Shown: positions 1 through 9,644, counted from the stretch's first letter. The stretch: 64,000 bases of DNA from Allomuricauda sp. (GCF_013911645.1 NZ_JACESV010000003.1:62001-126000); one strand, 5' to 3'. A program made the numbers and translations. Notes: generated from the sequence alone by a model not told the origin.

Positions 1-312
1 AACATCCCCTGGTCAAGCGAAACCAAAGGTCAGCGGTACCCTAAAACACGGCAACAGCAAGGGAAGCATTTTATAAATCGTCGGGACATACCCCCAAAAA
101 AAACAATCCTTACCTACCCCCTGCCCTGCCCTAAATACCCCCTTGTCCGACAAAGACCTTGGAAAAAAACCGCAAATAGACGGATTTTGACATCCGATTC
201 CCGAATTATGCCATTTTCTATATCTCTGCTGTGCTATACTTTCGAAAAGACATTTTCCTGTGATGGGATGTTCCAGATTATTCAAAAAACAGGTCTCCAG
301 AAAATAGTGATA

Positions 313-777
313 ATGATGAAACGATTGCCCCACTACAAGACAAATACTATTACTGTCATAGCCACACTTTATATTTTTTTATGGGTCTATGCAGCAAGTA
401 GCAAGCTATGGGACTTTCATCAGTTTACGATTCAATTGGGCCAGTCTCCAGTGCTTACCGCCTACGCCAACGAGGTGGCTTGGGGAATTCCTATAGCGGA
501 ATACCTTCTTGCCATAATATTGGTGTTCCACGGATCCCGATTATGGGGGTTCTATGGCAGTTTTGCGTTGATGGTGATGTTCACCACCTATATTGTATTG
601 GTCCTGAATTTTAGTGATTATATCCCTTGTTCCTGTGGAGGGGTACTGGAAGATATGGGTTGGACGGAACATATCGTGTTTAACATGTTCTTTGTGGCCT
701 TGGCGGTCATCGCCATTATCGTTTTGGAATCTTCTGCCCCAATCCAAAAATCGAAAACCCTAAAACCATCTCCATGA
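313..777 (+). CDS. MauE/DoxX family redox-associated membrane protein
   Basis: A protein of about 154 residues with four predicted hydrophobic helices (roughly residues 14-30, 57-74, 80-99 and 119-138). A C-S-C-G-G motif sits just after helix 3 (Cys106, Cys108). This matches the MauE/DoxX-like family, whose members are thought to supply or relay redox equivalents to disulfide chemistry in the envelope. The reading frame is open further upstream to 187. The two adjacent ATGs at 313 and 316 were preferred because the added N-terminus does not look like protein of this family and the first helix follows directly. The stop overlaps the next start by 4 bases (ATGA), so the two genes are probably co-translated. 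The family assignment is firm, but the partner and substrate are unknown. Confidence 0.82.
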   Translation: MMKRLPHYKTNTITVIATLYIFLWVYAASSKLWDFHQFTIQLGQSPVLTAYANEVAWGIPIAEYLLAIILVFHGSRLWGFYGSFALMVMFTTYIVLVLNFSDYIPCSCGGVLEDMGWTEHIVFNMFFVALAVIAIIVLESSAPIQKSKTLKPSP

Positions 778-1868
778 GCACCAAACGTATCCTTGTCAAA
801 CTAATGGGGACGGCCTGCCTAAGTTTAGGGGCGGTAATGACCTTGTTCCTTTTTTCGGAGCAACAGGTTCACCGAAACAATGCCTTTACCCGTCGGTATC
901 CGCCCCATCCCGTGGTCAAACAATATCATCTGGATCTTGGCCATAATTCCTATTATGTGGCCGGATGGGACGACAATGTTCTTTATCTCGGCAATAGGAC
1001 AGCACCCTGGCACCTGTTACGGATACATCTGGGTACCCAAGATACTACCCATATCCGTATGGAACCGAGGAACAAGAATCTTAGGTACCGTTCCTTGGAA
1101 ACCAGAGTACTCCCGCCCTACTTCTATGTCATGGACGGTACCATACCCTTTATCCTGCGGGGGCGGACCGGACCATGGATTGCAGAAGCTTGGATGGAAG
1201 GGACTGCCTTTTTCAACAGGGCCGTACCCATCGACAGCACTACCGTTTTCATCCGAACGATCAGTTCCCATACACAGCGATCCACCCTGGGCCTTATCCT
1301 AAAATCGGACCATTTCCAAGTCCGTTTGGACACCAGCCTTCTGGAAATTCAACTCGATGGTATCTTTGATGTGGATGGAATGCTGCTCAAAAGTGGGGAC
1401 GGGCCATACTTGGGCTACCTGTATTATTACCGAAATGAATTCATGGTCTTCGATCCCAAACTGAAAAAAACCAACCGACAACGGACCATTGATACCGTTC
1501 AACGCTCCCAAATCAGGGTTGCGGAGCCCAACCGTCAAAACCAGGTCCAAATGCAGGCCCCTCCACTGATCATCAATAGATCTGGGTCCATGGATGGGAA
1601 CGTTTTTTTGGTACAGTCGGACCGGTTGGGGCGTAATGAAAGCAGATCTATGTTGGAACAGGCCTCCATCATTGATGTGTACAATCACAAAAAGGGCACG
1701 TACGAGTTCAGTTTTTACCTATACCATATGGAGCACAAGAAGGTCAGGGAGTTTGCAATCCATGGAACACATGTAATTGCCCTTATCGGTGACCACTTAT
1801 CCGTATACCGTACTGGGGAATCTTACTTTGACCAAACCACCAACACCAAAAAAACTACAGGCCTGTAG
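774..1868 (+). CDS. Secreted or membrane-anchored hypothetical protein, beta-rich
   Basis: This 364-residue protein has one N-terminal hydrophobic segment (about residues 9-27) serving as signal peptide or anchor. The rest is soluble and beta-strand-rich with many Trp/Tyr/Gly residues and short repeating strand-turn units, for example around VLYLGNR and YLGYLYYYRNEF. It could be a beta-propeller-like exported protein, but I recognise no catalytic motif. It overlaps the MauE/DoxX gene by 4 bases and is followed 59 bases later by a DUF6520 gene, so the three probably form one transcription unit. MauE-like, unknown secreted and DUF6520 genes commonly neighbour each other in Bacteroidota, from my knowledge of the group. 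Function unknown. Confidence 0.7.
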   Translation: MSTKRILVKLMGTACLSLGAVMTLFLFSEQQVHRNNAFTRRYPPHPVVKQYHLDLGHNSYYVAGWDDNVLYLGNRTAPWHLLRIHLGTQDTTHIRMEPRNKNLRYRSLETRVLPPYFYVMDGTIPFILRGRTGPWIAEAWMEGTAFFNRAVPIDSTTVFIRTISSHTQRSTLGLILKSDHFQVRLDTSLLEIQLDGIFDVDGMLLKSGDGPYLGYLYYYRNEFMVFDPKLKKTNRQRTIDTVQRSQIRVAEPNRQNQVQMQAPPLIINRSGSMDGNVFLVQSDRLGRNESRSMLEQASIIDVYNHKKGTYEFSFYLYHMEHKKVREFAIHGTHVIALIGDHLSVYRTGESYFDQTTNTKKTTGL

Positions 1869-1927
1869 CTGGGGGAAGATCGAAAACCCATCAATAGAGT
1901 AGATCATCATTTTAATTTCTATGTATT

Positions 1928-2206
1928 ATGAAAACAAAAGCAATTAAATTTATCATGCCGGCCTTGGCCATCGTTTTTGCCATTGCCGCTAGCGCCTTTA
2001 CGGCCGCTCCAAATGAAACGGCCGAACAATCCATGATTACCCAAGGGTATGTTCAAATCGACCCACAGGAACCCTGTGAAGAGGTGAACGACTTGGATTG
2101 TTCCCTAACCGGGGCCTATTTGTGTACCTCTGGCGGAAACCAGGTGTACCGTTTTGAGAACGGTACTTCCTGTAGTGTTCAACTGAGGAAAACAACGCCC
2201 AATTAA
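1928..2206 (+). CDS. DUF6520 family small exported protein
   Basis: A 92-residue protein with a classical signal peptide (basic MKTKAIKF start, hydrophobic core to about residue 26, A-x-A-type site), then a short Cys-containing mature part with four cysteines (in EPCEEVND, LDCSL, YLCTS and TSCSV). Length, signal peptide and Cys pattern fit the DUF6520 family of small Bacteroidota exported proteins, whose function is not known to me. It is the last gene of the three-gene plus-strand unit. A hairpin terminator follows immediately. The even number of cysteines fits an exported protein stabilised by disulfides, consistent with a redox-linked MauE/DoxX neighbour. That link is inference. Confidence 0.75.
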   Translation: MKTKAIKFIMPALAIVFAIAASAFTAAPNETAEQSMITQGYVQIDPQEPCEEVNDLDCSLTGAYLCTSGGNQVYRFENGTSCSVQLRKTTPN

Positions 2207-2217
2207 TCCTTAAAAAA

Positions 2218-2248
2218 AGGGGCCTTGATCGAGGCTCCTTTATTTTTA
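2218..2248. terminator. Bidirectional Rho-independent terminator
   Basis: Eight-base stem AGGGGCCT / AGGCTCCT (one G-T pair) around a 6-base loop, followed by TTTATTTTT on the + strand and preceded by a run of seven A, which is a T-run on the - strand. It sits exactly between the convergent DUF6520 (+) and metalloprotease (-) genes, so it can serve both. Confidence 0.8.
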
Positions 2249-4507
2249 GTACCCCTCGCTTGGGACAAATCCATCCATCAATTGCAGACACAGCAACAGA
2301 TGGGCCTTGACCTCGGCATTTTCATTTGTCCTTAACCCTTCATTGAGCCGCTCCCTGACCTGATAGATTTCAGAAAGCAGCACACTCTTGGCCCAATCAC
2401 TGTACATATTGGCATCAATCCTAGGAATGGCAAAGCGGTAGACTTTTTCATGGGAGATCCATTTCCCGGATTGCACGATATAGGCCCGTTGCAGTTCCTG
2501 TTGTTGCCTATCGATTAACTTCACATTCGAGAAAAGGCCGGCACCCAAAAGGGACATCATTTTTTTTGTTATTCCCTTATGGGATTCCAAACGTTCCATA
2601 AATTCCAGTCGTTTCAACCGACGGCCATCCAGAAGATCGTTCAACAACTTGATTTGATACTCCAAAAATCGATCTCCATTGGTGGAATATTGAATCTTGG
2701 CCAAAAACAGCGGATCGGACAACCATGCTTGTTGGGCAAAGGCATGTTGCAGCAAGAACTGCATCGCTTCCTCTTGTTTTGCCATTGGAATGGGATAGTA
2801 AACCCCACCTTCTTGGGAGCCTATTTTATATTGGATGGAATACCCGCCTATCATGGATACGAGCTGGTGCATGTAATGGTACCACAATTCCAAGGACTTG
2901 TCATACAGTCGTGCCAACAGGGCATTGTCCCGCTGATCTTCGTTCAAACTGGGCAACAGATCCATGACCCGTTTCATATTTTTAAGGCTCAAGCGAACAC
3001 TTTCCACGGGGTCATCGTTCCCCACCACCTCATTAACTGTGCCCGGTCCCAAAACTTCCATGACATTGTTGTTATATCGCAACCAAGGAACAGTGTCCTG
3101 TTTGCTGACCATGGCGTCGAGATAGGGCAATTCGTCCTCCGGAGATAGGGCCTCCGGGAAGGATCGGTATCCCCAATTGATTTGGAATTCATCCATGGGG
3201 CCCACCCGTTGGATCAATAGTGAAGGTGGTATCCCATCTTCCGGTTGCACTACGGTATTGTGCCTGCAATAATTCATAACACTGGGGGTATGTCCCATGG
3301 TCTCCAACCAGGACCGATTGCGCATCTTTTCCAAAGGATAGCCAAACTCCCCGAAATTGGCATCCTTTAAACCCAAGATATGCCCCATTTCATGAGCGGT
3401 AACGTATTGTATCAATGCCCCGTTCAGCTCATCGGATAAAGGATATTCCCGTGCCCTGCTATCTATGGGGGCACAACGGAGCAAATAATCCTCGGACAAG
3501 CCGGGCATCAACGTGGACAAAAGGATATCCCCTTTGAGGATTTCCCCACTGCGCTGGTCAATGATGATGGCCACGGAAGAACCGCCTGTAACTGTATCCC
3601 CATCTCTCACCTTGGAATGCCTGTTCCATCGGATCATGGAGTAGTTGATACTGTTTCCGATACGCCCATCCAATTCCTCGGGCAGTTCCCGAACCTCGAT
3701 AGCATTGGAGAACCCGGCCTTTTCAAAGGCCTTGGACCATTCCAGCACTCCAGCCCTGAGATAGGGTTTCCATTTGTCGGGCGTTTCGGGATCTAGATGC
3801 AATACAATGGGCTCGACAGCTTCACCCAACCTTTTGGATTTCTTCCTTTTTTCCAAGCGCCAACGGGTAATACTGCCTTTTTCTGTAAGCAGTTGTTCTC
3901 CCAATAGAAGGTCCTTGTTTTCATAAAAATAGGCCATGCGGTGATCATATAGTCTAGGGGACATGGGCTTTGGCAATCGATAAAAGCTAAAATCCGCTTC
4001 CATCGTCCGACTGGCGTTCCTATAGGCTACGGTCCTTTGGGTGCGTACTATGGTCTCGTTGTCCAAATAGACCACCTCTTCAATATAGGACAGGTCGGAC
4101 AGTACACTTTCGGGCGGCCCGGGATGCCATGGGATTTGAGACCGTAAAAACAAGTCGGTCGCATCGATATGAAGGGTCGCGCCATCGCCACGGTCCTTAA
4201 GTATGGGAAAACGTCCAATAACCCGTGAGGTAATGGCCCGGCTCCCGAACAAGGGGAGTTCAACATCCAACACGGACTTGACCCTGGGTATGGTCAAAAG
4301 TACATAGTCTTTCTGCCTTGTCCATAGCACTTGATGGTCCCCGGTACCATGACGGACAAACAGCATTGGTGCGCCAAGGGCCTCGGGGTCCAGGCCAAGG
4401 ATCAGGCGTTCGTCCTCTAATGTTGCCGATACCCCTGAAAAAACCTGCCCCCAGAGGGGACAGGCGACTAACCAAACAATGCATGAAAACAAAAATTGAC
4501 ATTTCAT
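2246..4507 (-). CDS. Secreted zinc-dependent metalloprotease (DUF5117-like, metzincin type)
   Basis: Exported protease of about 753 residues. Starting at 4507 gives a good signal peptide (MKCQFLFSCIVWLVACPLWGQ). An upstream in-frame ATG at 4549 would overlap the susD-like gene by 14 bases. The zinc site HEMGH followed by ILGLKD lies near residue 370-380, and a Met-turn SVMNY follows about 40 residues later, both typical of metzincins. The third ligand position, usually His in HExxHxxGxxH, is Asp here (see findings). The N-terminal half resembles the DUF5117/DUF5118 arrangement of Bacteroidota zinc-dependent metalloproteases. It is the last gene of a SusC-SusD-protease operon, suggesting that peptides released outside are taken up by the pair. 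That role is inferred. Confidence 0.83.
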   Translation of the reverse strand: MKCQFLFSCIVWLVACPLWGQVFSGVSATLEDERLILGLDPEALGAPMLFVRHGTGDHQVLWTRQKDYVLLTIPRVKSVLDVELPLFGSRAITSRVIGRFPILKDRGDGATLHIDATDLFLRSQIPWHPGPPESVLSDLSYIEEVVYLDNETIVRTQRTVAYRNASRTMEADFSFYRLPKPMSPRLYDHRMAYFYENKDLLLGEQLLTEKGSITRWRLEKRKKSKRLGEAVEPIVLHLDPETPDKWKPYLRAGVLEWSKAFEKAGFSNAIEVRELPEELDGRIGNSINYSMIRWNRHSKVRDGDTVTGGSSVAIIIDQRSGEILKGDILLSTLMPGLSEDYLLRCAPIDSRAREYPLSDELNGALIQYVTAHEMGHILGLKDANFGEFGYPLEKMRNRSWLETMGHTPSVMNYCRHNTVVQPEDGIPPSLLIQRVGPMDEFQINWGYRSFPEALSPEDELPYLDAMVSKQDTVPWLRYNNNVMEVLGPGTVNEVVGNDDPVESVRLSLKNMKRVMDLLPSLNEDQRDNALLARLYDKSLELWYHYMHQLVSMIGGYSIQYKIGSQEGGVYYPIPMAKQEEAMQFLLQHAFAQQAWLSDPLFLAKIQYSTNGDRFLEYQIKLLNDLLDGRRLKRLEFMERLESHKGITKKMMSLLGAGLFSNVKLIDRQQQELQRAYIVQSGKWISHEKVYRFAIPRIDANMYSDWAKSVLLSEIYQVRERLNEGLRTNENAEVKAHLLLCLQLMDGFVPSEGY

Positions 4508-4535
4508 GTGCTTTGCTAAAGGGGTATGGGATATG

Positions 4536-5933
4536 TCAATAACCTTCATTTTGTGGCTGTAGTTTAGGGTTCAACAAGAGTTCTGACTCGGGGATGGGCA
4601 GTAAGCGATCGGTACTTTCCCAACCAGATTTGAAAGCCCCCAGCACCGCATTGGCCCTAACGGTCCGTTTCAGATCAAAAAAACGGTGTCCCTGTTCCAA
4701 GAACAGCTCCACCCGTCGTTCCGTGAGCACGGCATCCAAAAGAGAAGCCTGATCCATTATGGATAATGGATCGAGATTGGCCCGAGCGCGAAGGGCATTG
4801 ATATTGGCCAAGGCCTGTGTTGGATTTCCCAAACGGGCATGCGACTCTGCCCTGATCAGATAGAGTTCTGCCAAGCGAAACTGCACGGAACACTCCCGAG
4901 TGACCGCTGTCGGGGCAAATTCCTTGTACTTTTTGTTAAAGTACCAAACTTCTTCCCCTTCGGAAACGGATCCTACCCAGGCTGTGCTTCGGGCATCCCC
5001 TTCCTCAAAGCTATCCAACAGCCTTTGGGATAGGGCTGAATTCGGGGGCGGTCCCGATACGATGATATAGGTAAACCCTTCATTGGTGTTGTCCCCCGAC
5101 AGGTTGGGGCCCAATTGCCATAGGGTCTCTGGACTTTCCTTCAAGAACACCCCGTTAAGATCCGGGGAAAGGGCAAAACCGCCATTGGCGATGACATAGG
5201 TGGCTTCGTCCAGTGCCTTTTCCCAATCTTCCATATAGAGGTGGACACGGGACAACAGGGCCGCTGCCGTCCAATGGTCCGGACGTAGTCGTTCCACACC
5301 ACCATTGGAGAGAGGCAACAAGGCTTTGGCGGTATTCAGGTCTTCCAGAATGTTTTGATAGACCCTATCAGTATCCGTTCGGGATACCTCATTATTGGTA
5401 TCATAGTCCGTGGTATTGACATAGGGCACCGGCCCAAAGAGATTGACCAAATGGAAGTGTAAAAAGCTCCTGATGAAATGGGCCTCTCCCAAAAAGCGGT
5501 CCTTTTCCATTTCCGACAAACCAGTGGAAGATTCGACACCTTCAAGTATACGGTTGGCCGCATAGATGATGTTATAACTGGAGTTCCAAAGGTTCCTAAC
5601 GGTATTATCGCTGGGCAGCACACTGTTTTGTGCCACATTGTCCACATCGGGAAGGTTGAGACTATAGAGATCCAGTTCATCGGTATAATGTCCCATCATG
5701 TACCCCAGTCCATTGGATGTCCCCGCCACTAGTGAATTTTCCCGTAGTTCTGCATAGATATGTGCCAGGGCGGCATCCACGGTGGCGGCATCCTCAAATA
5801 CCACGGTACCCGTCAATTGGTCGATCGGTGGGTCCACCTCCAAAAAGTCTTCGCAGGACAAAAGCGCGGTAAGCAGTAGTAAGCTACCGAAGAGGTGACC
5901 AAGGTTATAGGATTGTATATTTCGTATTTTCAT
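4536..5933 (-). CDS. RagB/SusD family nutrient-uptake lipoprotein
   Basis: A 465-residue outer-membrane lipoprotein. The lipobox is LLSC with Cys27 as the acylated residue, followed by the typical start EDFLEVDPP. TPR-like helical pairs follow in the first half (SYNIIYAANRILEG, HFIRSFLHFHLVNLFG). The C-terminal SusD signature includes ELYLIRAESHARLGN, ALANINALRARANL and the end-domain RRVELFLEQGHRFFDLKR. It is slightly shorter than most SusD proteins (500-600). It lies 9 bases downstream of the SusC-like gene and directly upstream of the metalloprotease, forming one operon. It should sit as a lid on the SusC barrel and capture the substrate, probably peptides given the neighbour, but this is not proven by sequence. 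Confidence 0.9.
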   Translation of the reverse strand: MKIRNIQSYNLGHLFGSLLLLTALLSCEDFLEVDPPIDQLTGTVVFEDAATVDAALAHIYAELRENSLVAGTSNGLGYMMGHYTDELDLYSLNLPDVDNVAQNSVLPSDNTVRNLWNSSYNIIYAANRILEGVESSTGLSEMEKDRFLGEAHFIRSFLHFHLVNLFGPVPYVNTTDYDTNNEVSRTDTDRVYQNILEDLNTAKALLPLSNGGVERLRPDHWTAAALLSRVHLYMEDWEKALDEATYVIANGGFALSPDLNGVFLKESPETLWQLGPNLSGDNTNEGFTYIIVSGPPPNSALSQRLLDSFEEGDARSTAWVGSVSEGEEVWYFNKKYKEFAPTAVTRECSVQFRLAELYLIRAESHARLGNPTQALANINALRARANLDPLSIMDQASLLDAVLTERRVELFLEQGHRFFDLKRTVRANAVLGAFKSGWESTDRLLPIPESELLLNPKLQPQNEGY

Positions 5934-5942
5934 AATATCCGT

Positions 5943-8900
5943 TTAAAAGGTTAATTTGGTTCCAAGGCTGACCATCCGCAATGGCGGTACGGCTTGATTG
6001 CTACGTGTTTCGGGATCTAAGCCCTCAAAGCGCGTGATCGTAAAGAGGTTCTGCCCCCTGAGGAACAGTTCACAGCCGAACCCGTTAAATTCCTCATCAG
6101 TCAATCGGTAAGAAAAGGAAAGGGTCCGCAAACGGAGGAAGGAGGCATCCGAGATGGAGGCATCGCTTCGCCCGTAGTGCCTAAAGGCTTGGGTGGTTTG
6201 TGCTGTGCCGGTGGAAAAACGCTGTACGGGGACCACATCCCCTTCTTCCTGCCATCGTTGCAGTACCGATTTGGGCTGATTGCCCAACCGGCCCACCAGT
6301 ACCCCTCCAGATGCCCAAAAATTATACCCCTCCTGTTTGGAGAACTGCAGCAACAGGTCCATCGAAAACTTGCCTATGTTCAGGTTGCTGGTCAACCCTC
6401 CGTAATATGAAGGATCGAGTTCCCTTACCAATTGGCGATCATCCGAGCTCGCTATGGCGCCATCGCCATTAAAGTCCTCAAATTCATAGAGACCGGTCTG
6501 TGGATTTATCCCGTTCCATTGGTAGACCTTGGCAATATTCAAAGGCTTGCCGACCACGTACTGATTGACATAGGTGGACCCCTCCAAATTGGGAAATTCC
6601 AATAATTCGTTTTTGGGAACGGTCAGGTTCACCCCCAGGGTCCAACGGAGTCTTTCCTTACGGATCACATTGGCGAACAGTTCCAGTTCCCAGCCCCGGT
6701 TTTCGACCGTTGCGCCCAAATTGGCATTGACCGATGAAAATCCAGTAGTGGCCGGAAGGGGAATACCCACCAACTGATTGGTGGACCGGTTGCGGTAATA
6801 GTTTGTGTTGAGCATGATCCGATCCCGAAAGAAACCCAGCTCCAGGGCAAGTTCCAGTTTTTTATTTTCCTCCCAGCTAAAATCGGGATTGAACAATCGG
6901 GTGGGATACAGCCCAATGGTATTTTGGTATTGTTGGGCCCCAAAGGAATAGGTATCGAGGTATTGGTATTCCCCGATTTGATCGTTACCAGAGGTCCCAT
7001 AACTGCCGCGCAGTTTCCCATGGCTCATAAAGGGCAACCCTTCCTTTACAAAGCCTTCATCCCCAAAGAGCCATGCCCCACCGATCGCCGCAAAATTCGC
7101 ATATCGCTTATCCGGTCCAAACCGACTGGAACCGTCCCTTCTTCCGGTCAGGTTCAAGAAATAACGCCCATGCAGCGATAGGTTGATCCGTCCATAGAGG
7201 GCCTGATAGCGATATTGCTCTGTAATATCGGCAACTGGAAACAGGCTGGAGGCCGCGGAGAGGTTCTCGATAAGGCTATTGTTGGTGAAGCCAAAGGCGA
7301 ACTGGGAACGCCTTCTCGTCTCTTGGTTTTGAAAGGTCAGTCCTCCCAATGCGGCTAGTCTCAGCCATCCAAATTCCTGTTCGTACTGCAATTGTGGCTC
7401 GATGATCCAAGAGCTGCGCTCCCCGGTATTGTGCACGGCATAGGAAGACTCGGGCCCGATGCCAAAGGCAGGATCAAAAATGGTCGAGGGAACGGTGTTC
7501 AGTTCACGCAAATGGTTTTCAGTATACCCCAGATTGGTGGTCAGGCTGAGCCTGTCCCATAGCTTATAGATCAATCGGGCATTGCTAATCAGGGTCGTAC
7601 CCTTCGAACCATATGTACCGTTGAGGGCCGCCAAAGGGTTCGTCCATGTGGAACCCTCCCAGTTGAGCTCCCCATCTTCTGTGTATAGTTCGGGGGCATT
7701 GGGCGCCAATTGTAAGGCCCGCAGCACCAATAGGCCATCCCCGGGTAGGTCATTGGTATTGGAGGTAAAGCTGGTGGAAAACTGTACCGAGAAGCGATTG
7801 TCCTTGGTCCTATGGCCAAGATTGCTCAAGACCGACACCTTGTCATTGCTAAAATTCCCAGGGAACACACTGCTCTGGAAAAAATAATTGCCACTGATCA
7901 GAAACTGGGTCAACTCGTTGCCCCCGGATACGGAACCACGGATATCCGTCAGATAGGAGGTACGCCCAAAAAGGGTTTCCTGCCAATCCGTATTTCTGTT
8001 GGGATTCCAAGTCCCGTTGACATCATAGGCACTGAACGGAATAGGGTCTATCCCGTCATTGGCATAGGCCTCTTTGCGCATCATCAAATATTCGGAGGTA
8101 TTCAACATATCCACTTTCCGGGTCACCGATCCCAGTCCCGTCTGAACGTTGAGCTCGACCCGGATATCCCCTGACCTCCCTTTCTTGGTTGTTATCAGCA
8201 CCACCCCATTGGCCCCACGGGAACCGTAAATGGCCGTGGCATCGGCATCCTTCAAGATCTCGATGCTCTCGATATCGGAGGGATTGATATTGTTCAAGGG
8301 GCTGATGGCGCCCCCTGGCAAGGGAAGGGAAGCCTGCTCCTCCCCCAGACTGCCCGAAGCAAAGGGAACCCCGTCTATGACATAGAGCGGTTCATTGGTC
8401 CCGGGTCGGATACTGTTCCGACCCCGTATCTGAATATTGAAGTTGGAACCCGGCAATCCCGAGAACTGATTGATCTCGACACCGGCTACCCTGCCCTGTA
8501 ATGCGGCCAAAGGATTGGACAAGGGTTGTTTTTCGATGTCCACGGAAGTCACCTTTTCGATACTGCCCGTGCGTTCCTTCTCGGAAACGGTATAATAGCC
8601 CGCATTGAGCACGATCTCGCCCAAAACCGTTACATCCTCTTCCAAGGAAACAAAGACCTCTTCCCTACCCGCAATGGGCACGGAAAGGCTCTTGAAACCC
8701 ACCATGGAAAAGATCAGGACATCGGAAGGACCGGCAGCAATGGAAAAGGAACCGTCCATATCGGACATGGTCCCGATATTCTTGGATTCCACCACAAGGT
8801 TCACCCCGGCCAGGGGATTCCCAGACGTATCGGTCACGGTGCCGGAAACGGTGGCCTGTGGTGGTTCCAAGAAAGTGCCCGCTTGCAGACTAAATGAAAA

Positions 8901-8972
8901 AAGGGGCATTAGAAAGACATATAGGAGCACAGGCAGGATTCCCCTGCGCATGCATATTATTGAATGTTGCAT
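5943..8972 (-). CDS. SusC/RagA family TonB-linked outer membrane protein
   Basis: About 1009 residues. The frame is open to 9095, but a signal peptide begins at the ATG at 8972 (or the one at 8951, MRRGILPVLLYVFLMPLFSF). Domains in order: carboxypeptidase-regulatory-like domain (GTVTDTSGNPLAGVNLVV), TonB plug with NPLAALQGRVAGVEI, IRGRNSIRPG and LYVIDGVPF, the SusC signature IESIEILKDADATAIYGSRG, then a long beta-barrel ending in an aromatic residue (TKLTF). It imports large substrates across the outer membrane with energy from TonB/ExbBD, together with the SusD-like lipoprotein encoded 9 bases downstream. First gene of a SusC-SusD-metalloprotease operon; the substrate is unknown. Confidence 0.92.
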   Translation of the reverse strand: MQHSIICMRRGILPVLLYVFLMPLFSFSLQAGTFLEPPQATVSGTVTDTSGNPLAGVNLVVESKNIGTMSDMDGSFSIAAGPSDVLIFSMVGFKSLSVPIAGREEVFVSLEEDVTVLGEIVLNAGYYTVSEKERTGSIEKVTSVDIEKQPLSNPLAALQGRVAGVEINQFSGLPGSNFNIQIRGRNSIRPGTNEPLYVIDGVPFASGSLGEEQASLPLPGGAISPLNNINPSDIESIEILKDADATAIYGSRGANGVVLITTKKGRSGDIRVELNVQTGLGSVTRKVDMLNTSEYLMMRKEAYANDGIDPIPFSAYDVNGTWNPNRNTDWQETLFGRTSYLTDIRGSVSGGNELTQFLISGNYFFQSSVFPGNFSNDKVSVLSNLGHRTKDNRFSVQFSTSFTSNTNDLPGDGLLVLRALQLAPNAPELYTEDGELNWEGSTWTNPLAALNGTYGSKGTTLISNARLIYKLWDRLSLTTNLGYTENHLRELNTVPSTIFDPAFGIGPESSYAVHNTGERSSWIIEPQLQYEQEFGWLRLAALGGLTFQNQETRRRSQFAFGFTNNSLIENLSAASSLFPVADITEQYRYQALYGRINLSLHGRYFLNLTGRRDGSSRFGPDKRYANFAAIGGAWLFGDEGFVKEGLPFMSHGKLRGSYGTSGNDQIGEYQYLDTYSFGAQQYQNTIGLYPTRLFNPDFSWEENKKLELALELGFFRDRIMLNTNYYRNRSTNQLVGIPLPATTGFSSVNANLGATVENRGWELELFANVIRKERLRWTLGVNLTVPKNELLEFPNLEGSTYVNQYVVGKPLNIAKVYQWNGINPQTGLYEFEDFNGDGAIASSDDRQLVRELDPSYYGGLTSNLNIGKFSMDLLLQFSKQEGYNFWASGGVLVGRLGNQPKSVLQRWQEEGDVVPVQRFSTGTAQTTQAFRHYGRSDASISDASFLRLRTLSFSYRLTDEEFNGFGCELFLRGQNLFTITRFEGLDPETRSNQAVPPLRMVSLGTKLTF

Positions 8973-9422
8973 AAATTGAGTTCTTTTAATTAAAGCGTTA
9001 GTTGTTCTATACACTGCCCCATAAGTCACGGAAAAGCCGTAACTTCCAACAAGGACATCAAGGTTCGGACAAAGGCCATCCTGCCCAAAGAGCAAAAGCT
9101 CTCGGAAATAGGATTCCTAAACCAAAAAACATGGTTTCGTGATTGGGCCGGCTGCCCTCAAAGTGTACGTGAATTGTGGGACTAAAGGATATCGTGAACC
9201 GGAATAGTGTTACGTGTTCCCACAATCAAAAACCAAAAAAGGTTATACGGGATTCTTCGGCTTTTTACTGAACAGGATATCGAACACCGAATGTGATGTG
9301 CCAAAAACAGGACAATAACAAGGTGTAAACCCTACAAAAAAAAGTTGCCATAAGTTTCCCATAACCCAAATGGTTGGGCGATGCTCCGAAAGGACTAAAG
9401 AAACCAAACGCTAAGAAAAAGT

Positions 9423-9519
9423 TGGGCGTGGAAACTCAACTTAACGGACGGAGGCACTGGTAAATGCCCTGCAAACGATAAGTGAGCCCACGCCCGGGTC
9501 GTGAGCCAATCTACTTATC
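9423..9519 (+). ncRNA. Putative structured RNA: long interrupted hairpin with an alternative stem
   Basis: Outer stem GGGCGTGG (9424-9431) with CCACGCCC (9488-9495). Inside it CTCA/TGAG (9435-9438 with 9483-9486), CTTA/TAAG (9440-9443 with 9479-9482) and CG/CG (9445-9446 with 9476-9477) extend the helix, and GGCA/TGCC (9453-9456 with 9465-9468) forms the tip. GATAAGT at 9477-9483 can alternatively pair with ACTTATC at 9513-9519, which would disrupt the middle helix. I do not recognise an RNA family. It could be a cis-regulatory leader, a small RNA or a relic of a mobile element. The orientation is assumed. Confidence 0.4.
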
Positions 9520-9644
9520 ATCTCGTTCGCATAAAAAATTACCAGTTTTCCATCCGAGAATCAAAGCGATTGCTTCAAATATGTTCTAAAAGAAGAATCG
9601 CAAATTTAAATAACTGAATGCAATATAGTAAAAATATCTCAATT

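Noticed and set aside
13..333. 106-residue ORF on the minus strand at the left edge
   Set aside because: Lies over the promoter of the MauE/DoxX unit, has no domain-like pattern and is compositionally unlike a protein; treated as chance.
2579..3148. 189-residue ORF opposite the metalloprotease
   Set aside because: Shadow of a real gene; His/Gln-rich, no family pattern.
8526..8979. Two overlapping 123-124-residue ORFs opposite the SusC N-terminus
   Set aside because: Shadow frames of the SusC signal, regulatory and plug domains.
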